This document shows, one piece after another, positions 42,763 to 51,026 of a DNA stretch of 64,000 nt (its first letter is position 1; the number at the start of each line of letters is the position of its first letter). The translations under genes were made by a program, and so were the position numbers. Below the pieces are notes generated by a model. That model ran no database searches and was not told the DNA's origin. It was given only the letters and a program-made list of their open reading frames with translations. The DNA is from Bacteroidales bacterium (GTDB lineage Bacteria > Bacteroidota > Bacteroidia > Bacteroidales > UBA932): the NCBI GenBank assembly GCA_017962375.1, contig JAGCVJ010000016.1:1-64000 (forward strand), given 5' to 3'.

Positions 42763-43788
42763 ATGAACGACATTATACTTGGAATAGAATCATCCTGCGA
42801 CGACACTTCGGCTGCTGTCATCCGCGACGAGTATTTGCTTTCCAGCGTGATAGCAAGCCAGAAAGTGCACGAGAAATGGGGCGGAGTGGTTCCCGAACTG
42901 GCTTCCAGGGCGCATCTTATGAACATTGTGCCTGTGGTGGACCAGGCTCTGGAGCAGGCAGGGGTGACAATGGACGATGTCAACGCTATCGCATTCACGA
43001 GGGGGCCTGGGCTTCTGGGCTCGCTGCTTGTGGGCACTTCATACGCCAAGGGACTGTCCATTGCTTCAGGCAAGCCGCTTGTGGAAGTGAATCATCTTCA
43101 AGGCCATATCCTGTCTTGCCTGGTTAAGCAGGAGGGCAAGGACAATGTTTCTCCGTCTTTCCCGTTCCTGACGCTTCTGGTATCGGGCGGGCATACGCAG
43201 ATTGTGAAGGTGAACGGCTATTTCGAGTTCGAAATTCTGGGCCAGACTATAGATGACGCCGTAGGAGAGGCTTTTGACAAATGTTCCAAGATGATGGGCC
43301 TGGGATATCCGGGTGGCCCGATTGTGGACCGTCTGGCCAAGGAGGGAGACGAAAATCGCTTCAAGTTCAACTTGCCTCACATAGAAGGGCTGGACTACAG
43401 TTTTTCCGGCATCAAGACTTCTCTGCTTTATTTTCTCCGCGACCAGCTGAAAGAGAATCCTAATTTCATCGAAGAGAACAAGGCCGACATCTGCGCCAGT
43501 TTCCAGAAGGCATTGATAGACATATTGATGAAAAAGCTGATTCTGGCTGTCAAGCAGACCGGAATCACCCAGGTGGCAATCGGAGGCGGAGTGAGTGCCA
43601 ATTCAGGGCTCAGAAACCGTATCGCCGAGGAAGGGAGGAAGAGAAGATGGCAGACATTCATTCCCGAGTTCAAGTTCACGACAGACAACGCGGCCATGAT
43701 TGCCATAAGCGGGCTGTACAAGTATCGCAGAGGAGAATTCTGCACTCTGGACGCCCCTTCAGTTCCAAGGGCCTCGCAAATGCACTGA
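42763..43788 (+). CDS. tsaD: tRNA t6A synthase subunit TsaD
   Basis: 341 residues of the Kae1/TsaD ASKHA family. ILGIESSCDDTSAAV at 5-19, metal ligands His111 and His115 in HLQGH, VSGGHTQ near 144-150 and VAIGGGVSANSGLR near 266-279. It transfers the threonylcarbamoyl group to A37 of tRNA together with TsaB and TsaE, which are not in the window. The gene pairs functionally with mtaB nearby, which modifies t6A further. A flavoprotein gene follows 4 nt downstream. Confidence 0.96.
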   Translation: MNDIILGIESSCDDTSAAVIRDEYLLSSVIASQKVHEKWGGVVPELASRAHLMNIVPVVDQALEQAGVTMDDVNAIAFTRGPGLLGSLLVGTSYAKGLSIASGKPLVEVNHLQGHILSCLVKQEGKDNVSPSFPFLTLLVSGGHTQIVKVNGYFEFEILGQTIDDAVGEAFDKCSKMMGLGYPGGPIVDRLAKEGDENRFKFNLPHIEGLDYSFSGIKTSLLYFLRDQLKENPNFIEENKADICASFQKALIDILMKKLILAVKQTGITQVAIGGGVSANSGLRNRIAEEGRKRRWQTFIPEFKFTTDNAAMIAISGLYKYRRGEFCTLDAPSVPRASQMH

Positions 43789-43792
43789 CACT

Positions 43793-45358
43793 ATGAGAGA
43801 TATAGAAATATCATTTTCGCCGGGCCAAAGGCAGGACAAAGACGCTCTTGTGGAAAAGTGTGCAAGGGCCTGCGGTATGACAAAAGACAAAATTGCCCAC
43901 GTGGAAGTTTTGCGCCGGTCTATTGACGCCCGCGGCGGCAAAATAGCGTTCAAGTACAAGACTCAGGTATATCTCAAGTCTGAGAAACCGTTCCAGCCAT
44001 ACAAGATTGCTCCTTATCTGGATTGTTCAAAGGGCGAGAAAGTGGTTATAATAGGGGCAGGGCCTGCCGGACTGTTCGCGGCTCTGACCTTGCTTCAGAG
44101 GGGATTATGCCCGGTAATACTGGAAAGGGGCAAAGACGTTCACGCCAGAAAGAGAGACACTGCCCGTCTGATGCTTGAGCAGGTGGTGGATCCAGACTCC
44201 AACTATTGCTTCGGAGAGGGCGGAGCGGGCTGTTTTTCAGACGGAAAGCTCTATACTCGTTCAACCAAGAAAGGAGATGTTAGAGAGGTTCTGTACCAGC
44301 TTGTGGAGTTCGGTGCAGATCCTTCCATACTCATAGATGCCCATCCTCATATCGGCAGCAACCGCTTGCCGGGAGTGATTGAAGAAATACGCAAATGCAT
44401 AACTGCCCACGGCGGGCAGGTGCATTTCAACACCAGAGCCGTAGACTTTATTCCGGCTGAGAACAATGGCGGCCTGTGGAGCACAAGATGCGTAGAGCGA
44501 GCCGAAGACGGATGCTTGAAGGAAGTGGAATATCTTTCCAAGTCTGTAATTCTGGCCTGCGGCCATTCTGCAAAAGACATTTACCAATTGTTCTATGACA
44601 GGGGCTGGGCTCTGGAAGCCAAGGGATTCGCTCTCGGAGTGAGGGCCGAACACCCTCAGAGCCTTATCAACGATATCCAGTATCACGGCAAGTGGGACAG
44701 GAATCTGCCGCCGGCTGAGTATTCGCTTGTGGCCCAGATAGACGGAAGGGGAGTGTTCTCGTTCTGCATGTGCCCTGGCGGCATTCTTCTTCCTTCATCC
44801 ACATCCCCGGGAGAAGTTGTGCTGAACGGAATGAGCAATTCCCAGAGGAATTCACCTTGGGCCAATGCCGGAATCGTAACAAGCATTGAACCTGAAGACG
44901 TGGAGGAATTCTCGGAATGGGGGCCTTTGAAACTGCTCAAATACCAGGAGAAAGTGGAGCAGGGAATCTTTGCCCACAATGGCGGATGCCTCAAGGCTCC
45001 AGCCCAGAGAATGGACGATTTCTGCAAAGACAGGCTGTCTGCAGATCTTCCTGCAACTTCTTATAAAATAGGAGCTTATTCTGCTAAACTCAGCGAAGTT
45101 CTGCCATCTGAAGTATACCAGAGGCTCAAGCGCTCTTTCTTCTTCTTCGACAAAAAAATGAGAGGCTATTACACCTCTCAGTCTTTGCTTTTGGCTGTGG
45201 AAAGCCGCACATCATCTCCTGTAAGGATTCCTCGCGATCCGGAATCGCTTCAGCACATATCGCTGAAAAATCTCTTCCCGTGCGGAGAAGGCGCCGGCTA
45301 TTCCGGCGGAATTGTTTCCTCCGCGCTGGACGGAATCAACGTGGCCCGCAAGGTCTAG
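43793..45358 (+). CDS. FAD-dependent dehydrogenase (COG2509 family)
   Basis: 521 residues. An N-terminal domain of about 80 residues is followed by a Rossmann FAD site VVIIGAGPAGLFAA (84-97), then ILERGKDVHARKRD, FGEGGAGCFSDGKLYTR and a C-terminal CGEGAGYSGGIVSSALDG. These are the hallmarks of COG2509, large uncharacterised flavoproteins widespread in Bacteroidetes and Firmicutes. The reaction is unknown. It is co-transcribed with tsaD and overlaps the convergent slyD by 4 nt. Confidence 0.85.
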   Translation: MRDIEISFSPGQRQDKDALVEKCARACGMTKDKIAHVEVLRRSIDARGGKIAFKYKTQVYLKSEKPFQPYKIAPYLDCSKGEKVVIIGAGPAGLFAALTLLQRGLCPVILERGKDVHARKRDTARLMLEQVVDPDSNYCFGEGGAGCFSDGKLYTRSTKKGDVREVLYQLVEFGADPSILIDAHPHIGSNRLPGVIEEIRKCITAHGGQVHFNTRAVDFIPAENNGGLWSTRCVERAEDGCLKEVEYLSKSVILACGHSAKDIYQLFYDRGWALEAKGFALGVRAEHPQSLINDIQYHGKWDRNLPPAEYSLVAQIDGRGVFSFCMCPGGILLPSSTSPGEVVLNGMSNSQRNSPWANAGIVTSIEPEDVEEFSEWGPLKLLKYQEKVEQGIFAHNGGCLKAPAQRMDDFCKDRLSADLPATSYKIGAYSAKLSEVLPSEVYQRLKRSFFFFDKKMRGYYTSQSLLLAVESRTSSPVRIPRDPESLQHISLKNLFPCGEGAGYSGGIVSSALDGINVARKV

Positions 45359-45906
45359 TGGCAGTGGCTGCAACCTCCGCCGCAGGATGAACAATCCTCA
45401 TCGGAGCAGCTATGCTGGATCTTTTCTCCGTAAAGGCCGTCCTGAAGCTCTTTCTCTGTGGCTTCTCTCACGCTCTCCACCTTTCCTGTAAAATGCAGCT
45501 TCTCGCCTGCCAGAGGGTGGTTGAAGTCCATAGTCACCTTCTCTTCCAATGCCTTGACAGCCTTGATGATGCCGTTCATGCGATGGCCTTGCCTGTCCTG
45601 CATAGGGAGAATGTTTCCCTCCTTGATTATCTCGTAATCTATCTTGCCGTCCATCTCGAACATCTTCAGAGGAAGGTCAACTACCATCTGAGGATTCATC
45701 TCGCCGTAAGCGTCGGCGGCTTCAAGCTCGAAATCAAATGAATCTCCGACTTCCTTACCCAGCACGTTCTCCTCGAACTTAGGAAGAAGCATTCCGCTTC
45801 CGAAGATGAAGGTCAGCGGCTCGGCAGCCTCAACTTTCTCAATTTCCCTTCCGTTTACAGTGAGCGTGTAGCTCAAACTAACTACTTTGTTTTCAGAAAC
45901 TTTCAT
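45355..45906 (-). CDS. slyD: SlyD-type FKBP peptidyl-prolyl isomerase
   Basis: 183 residues. An FKBP domain interrupted by the insert-in-flap (about 70-130), with LTFIFGSGMLLPKFEENVLGKEVGD and FELEAADAYGE typical of SlyD. The C-terminal tail has six Cys and two His in a short stretch (HSCSDEDCSSCGGGCSHCH), a metal-binding tail as in E. coli SlyD, which binds nickel. It acts as cytoplasmic chaperone and isomerase. It lies 16 nt after nhaC. Confidence 0.9.
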   Translation of the reverse strand: MKVSENKVVSLSYTLTVNGREIEKVEAAEPLTFIFGSGMLLPKFEENVLGKEVGDSFDFELEAADAYGEMNPQMVVDLPLKMFEMDGKIDYEIIKEGNILPMQDRQGHRMNGIIKAVKALEEKVTMDFNHPLAGEKLHFTGKVESVREATEKELQDGLYGEKIQHSCSDEDCSSCGGGCSHCH

Positions 45907-45922
45907 AAATATCTAATTTAAA

Positions 45923-47359
45923 TTATCTAATTCTTTTTCCCCACCGGAATACCTTGTAACCGATTGCGGCTACAAATATAGAAATCATCGGCGATATATA
46001 ATTGAAAAGGCAGTAAGGGGCGTAAACCAGCGTAGGCACTCCCAAAACTCCTGCCTGCATGGCTCCGCAGGTGTTCCACGGAATCAGCACGGAGGTAACC
46101 GTTGCCGAGTCTTCTATGGAGCGGCTCAGTAGCCTGCCTTCATAGCCTTTGTCTTTATAGAGTTTCCTGAGCATGTTTCCAGGAACTATGATTGCCATAT
46201 ACTGCTCGCTCAGAGCTACATTGCAGAAAAGGCAGGTGGCCATTGTGGTGGTCACGAGCGAAACAGTATTGCGCATCAGCTTCTCCAGTTTTTCGGTAAT
46301 TGTCTGGATAAAACCTCCTGCTTCCAGCATTCCGCCGAATATGGTTACGCTTATAATCAGCCACACGGTGTTCAGCATTCCGGCAATTCCGTTGGTGGAT
46401 GCCAGCTTGGTGAGCATTGCGTTAGGGGCTGAGATATCCACGTGAGAACTCATCAGCTTAATAGGGGCATAGAAGAATGTCTGCCAGCTGAATTCTCCGT
46501 AAGGGCTGATCTGCGATATGATCTGAGGCTGAACTATGCAGGCCACCAGAGAAGCGAACAGAGCGCTCAAAAGCAGTGTGAGAATAGGGGATATCTTCTT
46601 CACCATCAAGAAGATGGTAAATGCCGGAATCAGCAGCAGCCACGGAGATACATTATAAGTGGAAGCTATGTCTTCCATTTGCCCGTGCACATCCAGATTG
46701 GCATTAGAGGCTGCGGATGCTCCAACTATCGCGAATATTATTCCTGTAATAATCACTGCCGGCACGTTGGTTATCAGCATATACTTGACGTGGTCGTAGA
46801 GCTTTACTCCCGATATGCTGGCAGCCAGGTTTGTGGTGTCAGAAAGCGGAGAAATCTTGTCGCCGAAATAAGATCCGGAGATAATTGCTCCAGCCAGCCA
46901 TCCAGGGTGGAGACCCAGTATGCTGCCGGCGCTCATCATTGCCACTCCGATTGTTCCGATAGTTGTCCAGGAACTTCCTATCAGCAACGAAATCAATGCC
47001 GTGAATACGAAGATAACTATCAGGAATATAGATGGATGCACAACCTTCAGTCCATAGTAGACCAAAGACGGAACCACTCCGCTCTGCACCCAGGATGCCG
47101 TCAGGGCGCCAATCATCAGCAGGATGAATATGGCTGATCCGGCATTCTTGAGGTTGGTCACCATCGCTTCTTCTATCTTCTCCCAAGGTACTTTAAGATA
47201 GAACATCGCTATAAGTGAACCCACAGCTGCAGCAAATACCAGAGCGATCTGAGCCGGGCCGGAGGTCAGGTCACCGTCAAAAAGCGACGAGCTCAGTATA
47301 ATTATGCCCACCAGAATGGCGACAGGCAAAAGAGAAAGAAGCAGTCCAGGCTTTTTCAT
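45923..47359 (-). CDS. nhaC: NhaC-family Na+/H+ antiporter
   Basis: 478 residues with about 11-12 membrane segments. NhaC patterns: FTALISLLIGSSWTTIGTIGVAMM (about 128-150), ISGSYFGDKISPLSDTTNLAAS (about 172-193) and SVLIPWNTCGAMQAGVLGVPTL near the end. It exports sodium in exchange for protons. Its ATG overlaps the stop of the M14 peptidase gene (TAATG), so the two are translationally linked. Confidence 0.9.
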   Translation of the reverse strand: MKKPGLLLSLLPVAILVGIIILSSSLFDGDLTSGPAQIALVFAAAVGSLIAMFYLKVPWEKIEEAMVTNLKNAGSAIFILLMIGALTASWVQSGVVPSLVYYGLKVVHPSIFLIVIFVFTALISLLIGSSWTTIGTIGVAMMSAGSILGLHPGWLAGAIISGSYFGDKISPLSDTTNLAASISGVKLYDHVKYMLITNVPAVIITGIIFAIVGASAASNANLDVHGQMEDIASTYNVSPWLLLIPAFTIFLMVKKISPILTLLLSALFASLVACIVQPQIISQISPYGEFSWQTFFYAPIKLMSSHVDISAPNAMLTKLASTNGIAGMLNTVWLIISVTIFGGMLEAGGFIQTITEKLEKLMRNTVSLVTTTMATCLFCNVALSEQYMAIIVPGNMLRKLYKDKGYEGRLLSRSIEDSATVTSVLIPWNTCGAMQAGVLGVPTLVYAPYCLFNYISPMISIFVAAIGYKVFRWGKRIR

Positions 47360-48906
47360 TATTCTTCAGTTTTCACAAGCAGCAGGGCTCCGGCCTTCTG
47401 GCCTTCGTTGAGCTGGATTGAGATGTTCATAGTTCCGTCACCGTCCTGAGTGTAGTCGGACAGCTTCTCCCAGCAGTTCTCTCCCGAGGCATTCACCAGG
47501 CCCTTGCCTCCTACAATCCATCTGTAAACCTCGTAGTTGCCCGCCGGAAGGTTCTTGTGCTTGTAGGACACTGTAGCCCCGTCTTTCTCAGCGATATAGT
47601 AACGTTCGCCCGTATAAATGTGATCCAGGTCTTCCGCTTTCTGGCAATGCGAGGCCTTGTGCGGCTCAACCACAATTCTTCCGGCCTGGGCTATTCCCAG
47701 ATATTCTGATATTGCCCACAAAGTCTTCTTTCCCATCCATTTGAGATTCTCGATTGTCACAATGGTTCCGTCCTCGTTCTTGTCGTAGAAGCTGTAAGGA
47801 GTCTCGTGGGTAAGTGCCAGAGTGCGTTCCTTGACATTGTTCCAGAAATAGCCTTCTATGTACCTCGGAGCCATCTTGGAGAAGCTGAGCATATCCTTGG
47901 CAAACATCGGGTTGTCTGCTATTGTCAGCGATGTAAGAGTCTGCTCTTTCTTGAAATAAAGCGGAGATGTAGAATCCTCAGTATGAACCCAGTATGTCAT
48001 ATGAGGGGCAATCTGGGAATGGAAGTTCAAAAACAGGTCGAACTCGTTGAGCCCGTATGTAGTGTTGTAGACAAACTTCTTTATATTCTTCACTTCCTGT
48101 GTGGTGAGAGAGTCCGGCCTGTCGTAGTTGATCTCATTGTTCACTCCCGTAGCGTCGCATCTGGAATATCCCAGAGCCACTCCGTCCGGGTTGGTGAAGG
48201 GCAGAATGAAGAACACCGCGTTGTCTCTGAGGCTTCTGGCAAAAGGAGTAGGGGCCAACAGCTCTTCAATCAGGCCTTCCAGGCACCAGGAGCAAGGAGT
48301 TTCGCTCGGATGCACTCTTCCGTGTATGTAGATTCTCTTCTTTCCCCTGTCCGGAATGGTGTTGTTTGTGATCACCATCAGGTTCATGTCTCTCCCCTCG
48401 TGGCTCTTGCCAATGGAGTAGATTTTCACGTCATTCATATAGTACCATTCGTCCATGCGCTCGCTAAGGCGAGTATTGGTATATGGAATGCAGTAAGCCA
48501 CCCACACGGAGTCTTTCTCGTAGATCTTTCTTGCCACAAACTGTCCAACCATCTCTTTCTTAGGCTCATACCTGATCCATTCCTTGTTGTCGTAGCTGTA
48601 GAACGGGGCCCATGGGTCAGTGTCTATGAACTTGAGGGTTATGTCTTTTCCCTTGACTCCGGTCATAAGAAAGTAAAACCACCTGGAACTAGGTTCAAGA
48701 AGCGTGTCAACTGGATTCAGCGGATCTTTTGCGCTCACTATATCATAGACCAGCTTTCTTGCGTAAATGTTTGAGCTGTCCTTGAGTTCAGCGCTTCCCA
48801 GCCTTCCGCATTCAAAATTCGAAAAGAACTTAACCTGAGCGTTGGATACGCTTGGCAGCATAGCCAACAGGCTCAGTGCAAGGATAATGGAGATTCTGCT
48901 TTTCAT
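47359..48906 (-). CDS. Exported M14 zinc carboxypeptidase, cytosolic-carboxypeptidase-like subtype
   Basis: 515 residues with a signal peptide (to about 23). An N-terminal beta domain (FFSNFECGRLGSAE..WFYFLMTGVKGKDITLKFID) resembles the N-domain of CCP/Nna1 carboxypeptidases (M14D). The catalytic part has zinc ligands His199 and Glu202 in HPSETPC and His296 in NFHS, with catalytic Glu368 in ALTHETPYSF. It removes C-terminal residues from peptides outside the cytoplasm. A C-terminal beta part (about 420-515) may be an accessory domain. Confidence 0.88.
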   Translation of the reverse strand: MKSRISIILALSLLAMLPSVSNAQVKFFSNFECGRLGSAELKDSSNIYARKLVYDIVSAKDPLNPVDTLLEPSSRWFYFLMTGVKGKDITLKFIDTDPWAPFYSYDNKEWIRYEPKKEMVGQFVARKIYEKDSVWVAYCIPYTNTRLSERMDEWYYMNDVKIYSIGKSHEGRDMNLMVITNNTIPDRGKKRIYIHGRVHPSETPCSWCLEGLIEELLAPTPFARSLRDNAVFFILPFTNPDGVALGYSRCDATGVNNEINYDRPDSLTTQEVKNIKKFVYNTTYGLNEFDLFLNFHSQIAPHMTYWVHTEDSTSPLYFKKEQTLTSLTIADNPMFAKDMLSFSKMAPRYIEGYFWNNVKERTLALTHETPYSFYDKNEDGTIVTIENLKWMGKKTLWAISEYLGIAQAGRIVVEPHKASHCQKAEDLDHIYTGERYYIAEKDGATVSYKHKNLPAGNYEVYRWIVGGKGLVNASGENCWEKLSDYTQDGDGTMNISIQLNEGQKAGALLLVKTEE

Positions 48907-48915
48907 ATTGTGATA

Positions 48916-49650
48916 CTATTTTGTTTTCTTGTTTTTCTTTTGCTCGGCCACAGGATAGGCGAACAGAGCAAAATCGCCGAGGCATGGGTCTTCAGGGAAA
49001 CATTCCTTCAGAAACTCAGTGATTTCCAAGGCGGTCTTGATATCTGTCCCGTTTCTTTCTGTTATGCCCAGCGCCAGCGCAGTCTGATGCACGTGCACAT
49101 CCAGCGGTATTATCAGATCCTTTGGACTTATGCTCTTCCAGATGCCCAGGTCTACTATGCCGTCATTTCTTACCATCCATCGCCTGAGCATGTGAATCTT
49201 CTTGTTTGCGCAATTTTTGTCCTCCTTTTGAGAGAATATCAGCACTCTCATCTGCTGCGGAGAAAGGCATTCCAGGCTCTCGTTATGAGAGTAGAACTCT
49301 TTCAGGTTGGCGCAAATCATTGCAAACTCGCTCCATCTGACTGTCCTGTGAAGGCTCTCAGGTCCGCATCTGTACTCTCCTTTCATCACATACTCGAGGG
49401 GCTTCCACTTCATCTCATCCATTGCCCTGCCTATATCCCGCACGATCATATTCCTTCTGCCCCAGGCCAGATGAGCCGCTATAACCGCCGCAATCTCAAT
49501 ATCTTTAAGCGTTATTCCTTTCTCCCCGTTTTTATAGAGAGCGTAGAAGTGACGTGGAAAGGCAAGAGGATCCTCAACAAAATGCTCAGGATTATTGTAC
49601 TCTTTGGCAATCTTTCGGATATTCTGGATGACTTGCTGCCGGTTTTGCAT
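48916..49650 (-). CDS. TIGR02757 / DUF2400 family protein
   Basis: 244 residues, soluble, all-alpha. The family pattern RRWMVRNDGIVDLGIWKSISPKDLIIPLDVHVHQTALALGI (about 154-195) followed by LTEFLKECFPEDPCLGDFALFAYPV is clear. The arrangement resembles the HhH-GPD fold of DNA glycosylases, but no catalytic role is established. A basic Lys-rich tail ends the protein. First gene of the unit with the M14 peptidase and nhaC. Confidence 0.85.
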   Translation of the reverse strand: MQNRQQVIQNIRKIAKEYNNPEHFVEDPLAFPRHFYALYKNGEKGITLKDIEIAAVIAAHLAWGRRNMIVRDIGRAMDEMKWKPLEYVMKGEYRCGPESLHRTVRWSEFAMICANLKEFYSHNESLECLSPQQMRVLIFSQKEDKNCANKKIHMLRRWMVRNDGIVDLGIWKSISPKDLIIPLDVHVHQTALALGITERNGTDIKTALEITEFLKECFPEDPCLGDFALFAYPVAEQKKNKKTK

Positions 49651-49657
49651 AACAAGT

Positions 49658-49665
49658 CAAAGTTA
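49658..49665 (-). promoter_or_regulatory. -7 box of the TIGR02757-M14-nhaC unit
   Basis: Minus-strand TAACTTTG, perfect TAnnTTTG, ends 7 nt before the ATG at 49650 in the gap behind the tolC-like gene. It predicts a leader of a few nucleotides. Confidence 0.5.
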
Positions 49666-49684
49666 GGAAAAATAGAGTAAACTT

Positions 49685-51025
49685 TTACTGGCCCACCGAA
49701 TGCCTGTAGTCCAGAATGGCCATCTGGTACTCAGAGTAGGCGTCTGTATATCTGTCCAGAGTCTGCTGATGGAGAAGCTGAGCCTGCAGAAGATCGGACA
49801 TATTGGTAAGTCCGGCTTTGTAGTAGTCTCTATGCAGCCTTAGGTTTTCTTCAGCCTGTTCTATGCTGCGCTTTGCTATGAGGAGCTGCTGATAAGACTC
49901 TTCCACTTTGTTCCAGGCGTTCTGCATCCTGATCTGGAGCATAGCGGCCTTGTCTTGCTGCTGCTCAACGGCCTTGCTGATTTCCAGTTCTTTGCGCTTG
50001 ATCTGGTATGAGCCTCCCCACCAGTCGGTTATAGGAATGCTCACTGTAGCCATTATCATTCCAAAGCTGCGGTCATTTTTAAGCAGGTTGTGGTAATTGT
50101 AGGAAGCTCCAACGGCTATGGTTGGAAGATACTGGCCCACGGCGAGCTTCTTCTGGAGCCTTGCAGCTTCAACGCTCTTTTCCAGAAGCTGGTATTCCCT
50201 GGTTTGAAATAGGGCCTGGATATGGTCAAGCTTTTCCGGCAGGTCATCCGGATTTGCGCTGTCAAATTGTATGCTGAAATCCGTATTGTTCAGTCCGCAG
50301 AACTGGCCGATTAGCATTTTCATCAGGCTGATTCCGTTGATGACTTTGAGTTTCTGGCTTTCAAGCTCGTTTTGCCTTAACTGAACCTGAAGCAAATCGT
50401 TCTTTGTAGCTACGCCAGCTTTGACAGCGACGCTGACATCTTTGTTGATGTCTGACACATAGGACATTGCCGTCTCTATTGTCTTAAGCTTTTCCTGAAG
50501 TGATGCTAACTGCCAGAAATATTGCTCCGTTGTTTTCTCCACTTCGTTTTCAGCCAGGTTGAGTTGTAGACGGCTGGCCTGTCTGCCAACTTCGGCAAGG
50601 CGGTTTCCGTTTATTATCTGTCCACCTGCAAATATCGGCTGCATGGCTATGACAGATCCAATCGTTCCTTTTTTCATCATCGATATGCTTATCGGATTGT
50701 TAAGGGAGGCAAGTATATCGGGAGGAAGAATGCTGGCCAGAAAGGCAGCCAGATCGGGAGATATCATTTCAGAGGGCTTGAGGGTTTCGTTAAGCATACT
50801 CCTGTCTGCCCTGAAAGATACTCCAGTAGCGCTAACGCTAGGAAAGTATTTGGTAAAAGCTTCTTCTTTTTGAAGGTCAGAAGCTTGTATGTCATAGCTG
50901 GCTGTGCGGATTGAGATGTTGCTGGCCAAGGCGGAGTCTCTCAGCTGAGAGAGCGTGTAGGAAGGCTGTGCGGCGCAAACTGCACAAATCGCTGAGAACA
51001 ATATGATTGAAATAACCTTTTTCAT
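49685..51025 (-). CDS. TolC-family outer membrane efflux protein
   Basis: 446 residues with a signal peptide (MKKVISIILFSAICAVCA). Two OEP-type repeats with long helical hairpins, e.g. QPSYTLSQLRDSALASNISIRTASYDIQASDLQKEEAFTKYFPSVSATG, and the Gly/Asn-rich turns of the tunnel (LLQVQLRQNELESQKLKV; YYKAGLTNMSDLLQAQLLHQQ). It is the outer membrane channel of the RND pump encoded upstream, 1 nt apart. Confidence 0.88.
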   Translation of the reverse strand: MKKVISIILFSAICAVCAAQPSYTLSQLRDSALASNISIRTASYDIQASDLQKEEAFTKYFPSVSATGVSFRADRSMLNETLKPSEMISPDLAAFLASILPPDILASLNNPISISMMKKGTIGSVIAMQPIFAGGQIINGNRLAEVGRQASRLQLNLAENEVEKTTEQYFWQLASLQEKLKTIETAMSYVSDINKDVSVAVKAGVATKNDLLQVQLRQNELESQKLKVINGISLMKMLIGQFCGLNNTDFSIQFDSANPDDLPEKLDHIQALFQTREYQLLEKSVEAARLQKKLAVGQYLPTIAVGASYNYHNLLKNDRSFGMIMATVSIPITDWWGGSYQIKRKELEISKAVEQQQDKAAMLQIRMQNAWNKVEESYQQLLIAKRSIEQAEENLRLHRDYYKAGLTNMSDLLQAQLLHQQTLDRYTDAYSEYQMAILDYRHSVGQ

Positions 51026-51026
51026 C

